From NCBI GenBank assembly GCA_013150955.1, contig JAADJD010000026.1:1-57339 (forward strand): a DNA stretch of 57,339 nt, in the 5' to 3' direction. Made by a program: the position numbers and the translations under genes. Origin of the DNA: Calditrichota bacterium (lineage in GTDB: Bacteria; Calditrichota; Calditrichia; RBG-13-44-9; J042). This document shows, one piece after another, positions 16,935 to 24,799 of this stretch (the first letter of the stretch is position 1; every line of letters begins with the position of its first letter). The notes beneath the pieces were generated by a model. That model was not told the origin of the DNA and did no database searches. It saw only the letters and a list, made by a program, of their open reading frames with translations.

Positions 16935-18392
16935 ATGTTTTTTCGTATGCTTTATGACGATAAGCTGGCACAGGCATCATATATCATCGGGTGTCAGGCC
17001 ACGGGCGAAGCACTGGTGATTGATCCCGAACGGGATGTGGATCGCTACATCCGCTTTGTGGAGAATGAAGGAATGCGCATCGTGGCCATCACCGAAACGC
17101 ACATCCATGCGGATTTTCTGTCTGGGGTGCGGGAACTGGCGGAAAAAACCGGAGCCAGGGTGTACGTGTCTGACGAGGGCGATGCCAACTGGAAATACCA
17201 GTGGCTGGACAAAAAATCTGATGGTGGAAGTTACGATTATCAGCTGCTGAAAGACGGCGATACGTTTAAGGTTGGGAATATCCTGGTTCAGGCCATTCAC
17301 ACCCCGGGACACACACCGGAACATATGTGTTTTCTGGTAACGGATCTGGGCGGTGGGGCCACCGAACCCATTGGTATTGCCACCGGTGATTTTGTTTTTG
17401 TGGGCGATGTGGGGCGCCCGGATCTGCTGGAAACCGCTGCCGGACAGCAGGGCGCCAAGGAGCCATCTGCCCGCACGTTGTTTCGATCGCTGCAGTGGTT
17501 TAAAAATTTGCCGGACTTTTTACAGGTCTGGCCCGGTCACGGAGCCGGAAGCGCCTGTGGAAAGGCGCTGGGCGCGGTGCCCCAATCCACCGTGGGCTAT
17601 GAGAAGCGTTTCAACGTGGCCCTGTCTTTTGAGGATGAGGAAGAATTCGTTCGCTTTATTCTGGAAGGCCAACCCGAACCACCCCTGTATTTTGCCCGCA
17701 TGAAGAAAGAAAACAAGGAAGGTCCCGCCATTCTGGGACAGTTGCCTCAGCCAGAGCGGCTGGATGGGAATGCATTGCTGGAGCTGGTGGAGCAGGGTGC
17801 GGTAATTGTGGATACCCGGGATTGGGAAGCCTATCGCGAAGGTCATCTGAAGGGCGCCCTGTACGCACCGCTGTCTTCGGCATTTCCATCCATTGTGGGA
17901 TCTTACATTGAGCCCGATCAGCCCATTTATCTGATTGTGGAAGAGCATCGCGTGCGCGAGGCGGTGGTCGATCTCATCCGCATTGGTCTGGATCGGGTGG
18001 CCGGTTATGCGCCGCCTTCCGTGCTGGCCGAGGTGCGGTCACGCGGCGGAACCCTGGTACAGACTCCGCACATGGATATCGAATCCCTGAAAGACCAGAA
18101 CCTGCCGGAAGATACCCTGCTGCTGGATGTGCGCAATATTTCCGAGTTTCAGCAGGGCCATTTGCCCGGTGCCTACAATATTGCCTACACGCGATTGGTC
18201 CCACGGTTGAGTGAATTGCCCCGGGACAAAAAAATCTGGGTGTACTGCCGGACCAACAATCGTTCTGCAGCCGCAGCAGGTTTTCTGGAACGGCAGGGCT
18301 TTGAGGTCACGCATCTAACGGGCGGGGTCTTGAGCTGGCAACTGTCCCGCGGTGAGCTGGTCACCGAAACCCCCGAAAATACGGCTGTGTAA
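16935..18392 (+). CDS. Persulfide dioxygenase-like MBL hydrolase fused to two rhodanese domains
   Basis: The start at 16935 follows a GGGGGTTGG ribosome binding site and gives 485 residues. Residues 1-245 are a metallo-beta-lactamase fold of the ETHE1/CstB type. 'THIHADFLSG' (His56, His58, Asp60), 'HTPGHTPEHM' near 120, 'GDVGRPDLLE' and 'VWPGHGAGSACGK' supply the iron-binding site. A first rhodanese domain (about 300-375) has no catalytic cysteine; the expected loop reads 'YLIVEEHRV'. A second rhodanese domain (about 385-475) has it, in 'VYCRTNNRS'. CstB-type enzymes oxidise persulfides to sulfite and thiosulfate in the cytoplasm. The neighbouring sulfur transporters and oxidoreductase fit this role. 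Confidence 0.85.
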   Translation: MFFRMLYDDKLAQASYIIGCQATGEALVIDPERDVDRYIRFVENEGMRIVAITETHIHADFLSGVRELAEKTGARVYVSDEGDANWKYQWLDKKSDGGSYDYQLLKDGDTFKVGNILVQAIHTPGHTPEHMCFLVTDLGGGATEPIGIATGDFVFVGDVGRPDLLETAAGQQGAKEPSARTLFRSLQWFKNLPDFLQVWPGHGAGSACGKALGAVPQSTVGYEKRFNVALSFEDEEEFVRFILEGQPEPPLYFARMKKENKEGPAILGQLPQPERLDGNALLELVEQGAVIVDTRDWEAYREGHLKGALYAPLSSAFPSIVGSYIEPDQPIYLIVEEHRVREAVVDLIRIGLDRVAGYAPPSVLAEVRSRGGTLVQTPHMDIESLKDQNLPEDTLLLDVRNISEFQQGHLPGAYNIAYTRLVPRLSELPRDKKIWVYCRTNNRSAAAAGFLERQGFEVTHLTGGVLSWQLSRGELVTETPENTAV

Positions 18393-18590
18393 TTACCGGG
18401 TTGCGGAGCGGAACGAAATTGCGTTCCCGAAGCGAGCATGATCGGTAAAATCGATCGGCATTGTGAACATATGGTGGGGATCTGCGGATAGACGACGTGC
18501 TGTAAGTGGAATGTCCACAGATTGCGACGAGGGTGGATGGATCCCCCATGGGTTTCCCTAACAAATCATTCATATAGATGGAGGTCCGCC

Positions 18591-19091
18591 ATGACCGAAG
18601 TGATTGTCTGGAGTGGATGGATCGGCGGCCTGGGGATTGGTCTGTATGCATTGTTTCAGCTGCTGATAACCGGGAAGGTGCTGGGTGTATCTTCCGGTTA
18701 CTGCAGCCTTTGTGGGTGTTTTTCCCGGGCAGCCTTTTTCATAGAGCAAAAGGAAAAAGACGGTCCCCTGAACTGGCGCTTATGGTTTCTTCTGGGGCTT
18801 CCCCTGGGTGGTTTGCTGGCCGCCTGGACGTCGCCTGGCCCGGTAGTTGCCAGTTTCTCGCTGGGGGAGTTGTACGACTCGGTGTTTCCATCGGCCGTCT
18901 GGGCAAAGGGACTGGTACTGGTTGCAGGTGGCGTACTCATGGGGTTAGGCGCGCGTATGGCCGGTGGTTGTACCAGTGGCCATGCCATTAGCGGAATGGC
19001 CATGTTGAATCCCCCCAGCATTCTGGCTGCGGCTGGATTCTTTGCTGGTGGCACCCTGATGGTTCAGCTTCTGTTCTGGATATTTGCTTAA
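18591..19091 (+). CDS. YeeE/YedE-family transporter, first half
   Basis: A 166-residue membrane protein starting at an ATG preceded by GGAGGTCCGCC. It has four or five predicted helices and 'GYCSLCGCFSRAAFF' near residue 40. A 'GARMAGGCTSGHAISGMAML' motif near the C-terminus is the conserved Cys-bearing signature of YeeE/YedE transporters, which carry thiosulfate or other sulfur compounds. At about half the size of a full transporter, it is expected to pair with the product of the next gene, 15 bases downstream. The extra 'CSLCGC' cysteines are not part of the usual signature. Confidence 0.85.
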   Translation: MTEVIVWSGWIGGLGIGLYALFQLLITGKVLGVSSGYCSLCGCFSRAAFFIEQKEKDGPLNWRLWFLLGLPLGGLLAAWTSPGPVVASFSLGELYDSVFPSAVWAKGLVLVAGGVLMGLGARMAGGCTSGHAISGMAMLNPPSILAAAGFFAGGTLMVQLLFWIFA

Positions 19092-19106
19092 ACAGGAGGG
19101 CGCGTC

Positions 19107-19577
19107 ATGAAGCGTTTGGTTTTTCTGGTTCTGGGTACCGTCTTTGGGTTTCTGCTCAGCCGGGCAGGAGCCACAACGTACGATTATTATGCCAAATTGT
19201 TTTTATTTCAGGACTTGCAGTTGTTGTACGTCATTGCTACCGCAGCGGGTATCGGGATGATGGGCATGGCCTTTATCCGGCGGTACCGTCCGCGTTCGGT
19301 GCTGGAAGGGCAACCCATTACCCTGGAGCCGAAACCTTTTCAGAAGCACCTTATTCCAGGATCCCTGGTGTTTGGTCTGGGATGGGGGTTGGCCGGTGCC
19401 TGTCCGGGTACGGCTCTGGTGATGCTGGGCGAAGGCAAATTGGGTGCCCTTTTTACCATCATCGGGCTGGTAATGGGAACCTACATTTACGGCATCCTGG
19501 TATCCCGAAAGCTTTATCCGGCCCGGCAGTATACTGGAGCTGTGGCCACCAAAGTGGAAACCAAAAAAGCCGGATAA
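19107..19577 (+). CDS. YeeE/YedE-family transporter, second half (DUF6691-like)
   Basis: A 156-residue membrane protein with the complementary half of the YeeE/YedE fold. It begins MKRLVFLVLGTVFGFLLSRAG and has 'FGLGWGLAGACPGTALVMLGEG' near residue 92-113, whose Cys is the second conserved one in this family. A GGAGG ribosome binding site precedes it, and the 15-base gap indicates co-expression with the first half. Together they probably import thiosulfate or a related sulfur compound for the enzymes encoded on both sides. Confidence 0.85.
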   Translation: MKRLVFLVLGTVFGFLLSRAGATTYDYYAKLFLFQDLQLLYVIATAAGIGMMGMAFIRRYRPRSVLEGQPITLEPKPFQKHLIPGSLVFGLGWGLAGACPGTALVMLGEGKLGALFTIIGLVMGTYIYGILVSRKLYPARQYTGAVATKVETKKAG

Positions 19578-19706
19578 TGGATCCGGAATCGGTGGATGGC
19601 AATCGCCAGGCCGGTACCGTATGCCCGAAGATGTATGCAGCGCGTTGAGAATATTCAGTGGTGCTTGCAGGATTGTCAAAAAAATTTGATTTTGCCCGTT
19701 CGGGTA

Positions 19707-19735
19707 TTGACGTTTTAAGAATCGATTGCTATTTT
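19707..19735 (+). promoter_or_regulatory. Sigma-70-like promoter before the oxidoreductase genes
   Basis: TTGACG at 19707-19712, a 17-base spacer and TATTTT at 19730-19735. It lies in the 306-base gap between the transporter pair and the Fe-S/NrfD gene and would give a leader of about 140 bases. Confidence 0.5.
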
Positions 19736-19883
19736 TAACAATTCCAAATTTTGCGGTGTAAATAATTTACCGCGGTGATGATTCCTGCGGCAGCAAGGGA
19801 ATGGTTTGCACGGCCATTTCCGGGAATCGAGAAGATTTCGTTCTGATTGAAGGTCTTTGGCAAACCTTAATGATGAGGGGAAT

Positions 19884-21542
19884 ATGAATTACGGATTTAT
19901 TATCGACAACCGCAAATGCATTGGTTGCCATGCGTGTACGGTGGCCTGTAAAGCTGAACACGATGTGCCCATCGGAGTGAATCGCACCTGGGTAAAATAT
20001 ATTGAAAAGGGCCAGTTCCCTCATACCCGGCGTGTCTTTTCGGTCATGCGATGCAACCATTGTGAGGATGCTCCCTGCGTGGAAATTTGCCCCGTCCAGG
20101 CGCTGTACATCCGCGAGGATGGAATTGTGGATTTTGACAATCGCCGCTGTATTGGCTGTAAGGCCTGTACCCAGGCCTGCCCTTACGATTCCATTTACAT
20201 CGATCCGCAAACCCACACCGCTGCCAAGTGTAATTATTGTGCCCACCGCATTGACATTGGTCTGGAACCCGCTTGCGTCAATGTATGTCCCGAACATGCG
20301 ATCATTTCCGGGGACCTGGACGATCCCAACTCAGAAATCTCGCAACTGTTGGGTCGCTACCAGGTGACGGCCCGTAAGGTCGAAAAAGGCACCCGACCCA
20401 AATTATTTTATATTGATGGGGATGAAGCTTCCCTGAAACCCGTGGTAACCCAGCAGCTGACGGAATATATGTGGAGTGCCCAGGCCACCGGTGTGGGGCA
20501 TTATGCCCGATATGCAGAGGCGCGCCTGCAACAGGCGGATCCGGAAAAATTGCAGCGGCAATTGAATGGAAATGGACAGCAGTGGCTGGAAGCTGACGGA
20601 GAGCGGGTGATGGTACCCGGCGTGGGGGATGGCGATAAATTCTTTGAAAAGGCCAAAGCGGTGTTGAAAGAAAACGCCCGCCGCGTGTACGATGCTCCTC
20701 GCAAAGGGGTAATGTGGGGTTGGGAAGTATCGGCCTATGTATGGACCAAAGCCATTTCTGCCGGTGCATTTCTGGTTCTGTTTGGTGCCCTGGGATTGAA
20801 CCTGGCGTCCGTACCCGGGGCTTTTCAGTGGGCAGCGGCAGGACTGGGACTGATTTTCCTGGCACTAACCGGCTTATTGCTGATTAAAGATCTGGACAAA
20901 CCCACCCGTTTTGCCTACGTCCTTTTGCGGCCGCAATGGAATTCCTGGCTGGTTCGGGGTGGATACCTGATTACCCTGTACGGGGGGCTGGTTACCTTCT
21001 GGGGAATTGGAAAGTTCTTTCAAATCAGTGCGCTGCAGCAGGTAACATTGTGGTTGGGTGCACTGGCTGCCGTCATGGTGGCCATTTACACGGCCTTTCT
21101 GTTTGCCCAGGCCAAGGGGCGGGATTTCTGGCAGAATCCGGTGCTGCCATTACACATGTTCGGGCATTCGGTTCTGGCCGGTGCCGCCGCCCTGGCGTTA
21201 TTCATGCCTTTCCTGGGCACGACGGCGGATTGGTCGCTCTACCTGTCCCGGGTGATGATTGCAGCTTTAATTTTTAATGCCCTGGTGTTGATTGTGGAAC
21301 TGGTCACCCATCATCCTACAGAAGATGCCCGCCTGACCGTGGACCTGATTGTCCGGGGGCCATTCCGTTGGGCATTCTGGCTGGGGGCAATTGGGATTGG
21401 ACTGATCCTTCCCCTGTTGATTTTGATTCTGGGAAGTGGGTCGGTGCTGGAAGTGTCTGCGGCTGGCCTGCTGGCCCTGGTCGGCATGTATTTCACTGAA
21501 CACATCTGGGTGCGAGCACCACAGCTCATCCCATTGAGTTAA
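19884..21542 (+). CDS. Four-cluster Fe-S protein fused to an NrfD-like membrane anchor
   Basis: Starting at 19884 (GATGAGGGG upstream) the protein has 552 residues. Residues 1-200 hold four ferredoxin-type cysteine groups: 'CIGCHACTVAC', 'CNHCEDAPCVEIC', 'CIGCKACTQAC' and 'CNYCAHRI...CVNVC'. After a linker, residues 275-545 form eight or so helices with NrfD/PsrC features ('DLDKPTRFAYVLLRPQWNSWLV', 'YTAFLFAQAKGRDFW'). Such subunits usually come as two genes (PsrB+PsrC, SoeB+SoeC); here electron transfer and quinone exchange are on one chain. No Tat or Sec signal is present, so the Fe-S half should face the cytoplasm. It partners the molybdoenzyme 37 bases downstream. Confidence 0.87.
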   Translation: MNYGFIIDNRKCIGCHACTVACKAEHDVPIGVNRTWVKYIEKGQFPHTRRVFSVMRCNHCEDAPCVEICPVQALYIREDGIVDFDNRRCIGCKACTQACPYDSIYIDPQTHTAAKCNYCAHRIDIGLEPACVNVCPEHAIISGDLDDPNSEISQLLGRYQVTARKVEKGTRPKLFYIDGDEASLKPVVTQQLTEYMWSAQATGVGHYARYAEARLQQADPEKLQRQLNGNGQQWLEADGERVMVPGVGDGDKFFEKAKAVLKENARRVYDAPRKGVMWGWEVSAYVWTKAISAGAFLVLFGALGLNLASVPGAFQWAAAGLGLIFLALTGLLLIKDLDKPTRFAYVLLRPQWNSWLVRGGYLITLYGGLVTFWGIGKFFQISALQQVTLWLGALAAVMVAIYTAFLFAQAKGRDFWQNPVLPLHMFGHSVLAGAAALALFMPFLGTTADWSLYLSRVMIAALIFNALVLIVELVTHHPTEDARLTVDLIVRGPFRWAFWLGAIGIGLILPLLILILGSGSVLEVSAAGLLALVGMYFTEHIWVRAPQLIPLS

Positions 21543-21579
21543 CCTTGCGTGTAACAAACGACAGAAGATGGAGGCATTT

Positions 21580-24444
21580 ATGGCGGCAAAACGAGAACCC
21601 ACCCTCATTGAACGTATCGCCGAGAAGTTGAAAATCATTCCCGATTTGCATAGGGATACGGGTCCCGAATTGCCCCGGCTAACCGAGCCGGGCCAGTTGA
21701 CCTCGTATCCACCACCAGAAAAATGGGATGACTGGGTGGAGTACGAAGCCAGGAGCTGGCCCCGACGCCATCCCCGGCGCTACATGATTGTCCCCACCAA
21801 CTGCTTCAACTGCGAAGCGGGATGCGGGCTGCTGAGTTACATCGATAAAGAGACCCTGCAAGTTCGTAAATTCGAGGGCAATCCCTATCATCCCGCCAGC
21901 CGGGGACGCAATTGTGCCAAGGGACCGGCCACGATAAATCAGATCACCGATCCCGATCGCATTCTGTATCCGCTGAAGCGCGTGGGCAGGCGGGGCGAGG
22001 GCAAATGGGAGCGGGTTAGCTGGGACGAGGTGCTGGAGGATATCGCCGCCCGAATTCGGAAAGCCCTGCAGGAAAAGCGAAACAACGAAGTGGTGTACCA
22101 CGTGGGCCGTCCCGGCCACGAAGGGTACATGGATCGCATTTTGCAATCCTGGGGAGTGGATGGGCACAACAGTCATACCAATGTCTGCTCATCCGGGGCG
22201 CGATTTGGCTATGCCATCTGGCAGGGATACGACCGGCCTTCTCCCGATCACGCCAACGCCAAATTTATTTTGCTGGTTAGTGCCCATCTGGAATCCGGTC
22301 ATTACTTTAATCCCCATGCCCAGCGGATTATTGAAGGCATGATGAACGGGGCCAAACTGGCCGTCATGGATCCCCGCTTATCCAACACCGCCAGTATGGC
22401 CGATTACTGGATGCCCACCTATCCCGGCAGCGAAGCCGCCGTGCTTCTGGCCATGGCAAAGGTGATACTGGATGAGGGGCTGTATAACGAATGGTTCCTG
22501 CGCAACTGGGTAAACTGGCGGGACTATTTACAGGAGGAATTTCCCGATCGACCGGTAACGTTCGAGGCGTTTATCGAAACCCTGCGCGAAGTATACGCGG
22601 AATACACGCCGGAATTCGCCGAAAGAGAAAGTGGGGTGCCCGCGGCGATGATCATTGAAGTGGCGCGCAAAATCGGCGAAGCGGGCACGCGCTTTGCCAC
22701 CCATAACTGGCGTTCCGCCGCCAGTGGCAATCTGGGCGGCTGGGCGGTATCCCGCTGCCTGCATTTCCTGAACGTACTCACCGGCAGCGTGGGGACGCCC
22801 GGAGGAACTTCCCCCAGTGCCTGGAACAAATTCAAACCCCGGTTTTTTGATCAGCCGCCGGCACAAAAATTCTGGAATGAGCTGCATTTTCCGCTGGAAT
22901 ATCCACTGGCCTTTTTCGAAATGAGCTTCCTGCTGCCGCATTTTCTCAAAGAAGGCCGCGGGAAAATCGATGTTTACTTCACGCGTGTGTTTAATCCGGT
23001 CTGGACGTATCCCGATGGCTTTTCCTGGATTGAAGTGCTACAGGATGAAAGTAAGATTGGCCTGCATGTGGCCCTGACGCCCACCTGGAACGAAACCGCT
23101 TATTATGCAGATTACGTATTGCCGATGGGGTTGGCCAGCGAGCGCCATGATCTGATCAGCTACGAAACCCATTCCGGGGTGTGGATTGGTTTTCGCCAGC
23201 CGGTGTTGCGAGAAGCGCTGCGTCGCATGGGCAAACCGGTACAGTTCACTTATGAGGCCAATCCCGGCGAAGTGTGGGAGGAAGATGAGTTCTGGATCGA
23301 GCTGTCCTGGAAAATCGATCCAGACGGTAGCCTGGGGATTCGGGAGCACTTTATTTCCCCCTACCGTCCCGGAGAAAAAATCACCATCGACGAGTATTAT
23401 CAATACATTTTTGAACACACTCCGGGTCTGCCGGAGAAGGCGGCGGAGGAAGGCCTGACACCCCTGGAGTACATGCGCAAATACGGGGCCTTCGAGGTGG
23501 AAAAGACCAGCTACAACAAGCACATGAAGGAGCTGGACCCCGCCGAACTGAAGGGCGCAACCATTGATGACGAGCGGGGAGAGGTGCGTAAGGACGGAAA
23601 GATCATTGGTGTTGTGGTGGACGGAAAGCCACGGGTGGGGTTTCCCACGCCATCGCGGCGGCAGGAGTTTTATTCCCGCACCATGAAAGAATGGGGATGG
23701 CCTGAATATGCCATTCCGGTTTACATCAAAAGCCATATTCATCCGGAGAAGATCGATCGGGAAAAGGGCGAATTTCCGCTGGTACCCACCTTCCGGCTTC
23801 CCACATTGATCCATTCCCGGTCCGCCAATGCCAAATGGTTGACCGAAATTTCCAACCGAAATCCCATCTGGATGCACGTGTCCGATGCGCAACGTCTGGG
23901 AGTAAAGACGGGCGATCTGGTGCGCGTGTACACGGATATTGGGTATTTTGTGGATAAGGTCTGGGTAACGGAGGCCATTAAGCCGGGCGTGGTGGCCTGC
24001 TCCCACCATATCGGGCGCTGGCGGCGGCCACAGGACCGGGTGGGGAACCGCTGGGCAACCAATCTGGTGAAGATCGAACAGGAAGGGGATGGTAAATGGC
24101 GGATGCGCCATTTAAGTGGCGTTCAGCCGTTTGATAGCACCGATCCCGATTCCCGACGGATTTTCTGGAGCGATGGTGGGGTGCATCAGAACATCACTTT
24201 CCCGGTTCATCCGGATCCCATCAGCGGCATGCATTGCTGGCATCAGAAAGTGCGCATCGAAAAGGCACACCCGGAAGATCGTTACGGCGACATTTTTGTC
24301 GATACCCATAAATCCTTTGAGGTCTATCGCGAATGGTTGAAGCTAACCCGACCGGCACCGGGACCCGGTGGATTGCGGCGTCCCCTCTGGCTGGCGCGAC
24401 CCTTACGACCGGTAGAAGAAGCCTACTACGTGAACGAAACATAG
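21580..24444 (+). CDS. Molybdopterin oxidoreductase catalytic subunit, SoeA/PsrA-like
   Basis: I prefer the ATG at 21580, preceded by GATGGAGG, over the one at 21568; the product has 954 residues. Near residues 70-115 'NCFNCEAGCG...NCAKG' binds a 4Fe-4S cluster, followed by bis-MGD-binding sequence ('TNVCSSGARFGYAIWQG', 'AVMDPRLSNTASMADYWMPTYPGSEAAVL'). The C-terminal pterin domain contains 'PTFRLPTLIHSRSANAKWL'. There is no twin-arginine signal, unlike PsrA or TtrA, but as in cytoplasmic SoeA sulfite dehydrogenase, which is of similar length. With persulfide dioxygenase, sulfur transporters and SulP nearby, sulfite:quinone oxidoreductase is my leading guess. Thiosulfate, polysulfide or another oxyanion as substrate cannot be excluded. 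Confidence 0.82.
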   Translation: MAAKREPTLIERIAEKLKIIPDLHRDTGPELPRLTEPGQLTSYPPPEKWDDWVEYEARSWPRRHPRRYMIVPTNCFNCEAGCGLLSYIDKETLQVRKFEGNPYHPASRGRNCAKGPATINQITDPDRILYPLKRVGRRGEGKWERVSWDEVLEDIAARIRKALQEKRNNEVVYHVGRPGHEGYMDRILQSWGVDGHNSHTNVCSSGARFGYAIWQGYDRPSPDHANAKFILLVSAHLESGHYFNPHAQRIIEGMMNGAKLAVMDPRLSNTASMADYWMPTYPGSEAAVLLAMAKVILDEGLYNEWFLRNWVNWRDYLQEEFPDRPVTFEAFIETLREVYAEYTPEFAERESGVPAAMIIEVARKIGEAGTRFATHNWRSAASGNLGGWAVSRCLHFLNVLTGSVGTPGGTSPSAWNKFKPRFFDQPPAQKFWNELHFPLEYPLAFFEMSFLLPHFLKEGRGKIDVYFTRVFNPVWTYPDGFSWIEVLQDESKIGLHVALTPTWNETAYYADYVLPMGLASERHDLISYETHSGVWIGFRQPVLREALRRMGKPVQFTYEANPGEVWEEDEFWIELSWKIDPDGSLGIREHFISPYRPGEKITIDEYYQYIFEHTPGLPEKAAEEGLTPLEYMRKYGAFEVEKTSYNKHMKELDPAELKGATIDDERGEVRKDGKIIGVVVDGKPRVGFPTPSRRQEFYSRTMKEWGWPEYAIPVYIKSHIHPEKIDREKGEFPLVPTFRLPTLIHSRSANAKWLTEISNRNPIWMHVSDAQRLGVKTGDLVRVYTDIGYFVDKVWVTEAIKPGVVACSHHIGRWRRPQDRVGNRWATNLVKIEQEGDGKWRMRHLSGVQPFDSTDPDSRRIFWSDGGVHQNITFPVHPDPISGMHCWHQKVRIEKAHPEDRYGDIFVDTHKSFEVYREWLKLTRPAPGPGGLRRPLWLARPLRPVEEAYYVNET

Positions 24445-24460
24445 AAAGCGAGATGAGGCG

Positions 24461-24742
24461 ATGGAGAAGAATCCTTACCAGAAGTTCAAGAAAGAAGAAT
24501 TGATCCTGCGCGATCTTCTGGCTGCAGACCGAACCATACTGGCCAACGAGCGTACCTATCTGGCCTACATCCGAACGGCCCTGACGCTGTTTGTCTCAGG
24601 AGCCACTTTCATTCGATTTTTCGATTCTGTAATTCTGGAAGTATTGGGATGGGCCTTTGTCCCGGCCGCCATTATCGTGTTTCTTGTGGGAACCAAACGA
24701 TTCCGTGAGATGCGCCAGTCCCTGCGGCCAATTAAAGAATAG
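24461..24742 (+). CDS. DUF202 (YidH-like) small membrane protein
   Basis: A 93-residue protein, with 'LLAADRTILANERTYLAYIRTALTLFVSGATFIRFF' at residues 18-55. This is the hallmark of the DUF202 family: a conserved 'NERTxLAxxRT' amphipathic stretch followed by two helices. Its biochemical role is not established. It lies 16 bases after the molybdoenzyme gene and ahead of the SulP gene, so it is probably co-transcribed. DUF202 proteins are sometimes found next to SulP-type transporters, which fits this order. Confidence 0.85.
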   Translation: MEKNPYQKFKKEELILRDLLAADRTILANERTYLAYIRTALTLFVSGATFIRFFDSVILEVLGWAFVPAAIIVFLVGTKRFREMRQSLRPIKE

Positions 24743-24799
24743 CCGCATTTTTCCGGGGCAGGGCCCCTTTCCCCGTTTTGGGGGCAAATTAACGGAACC

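Noticed and set aside
23038-24111. A 357-codon minus-strand frame opposite the molybdoenzyme
   Set aside because: It is a shadow of the GC-rich real gene; no domain or ribosome binding site.
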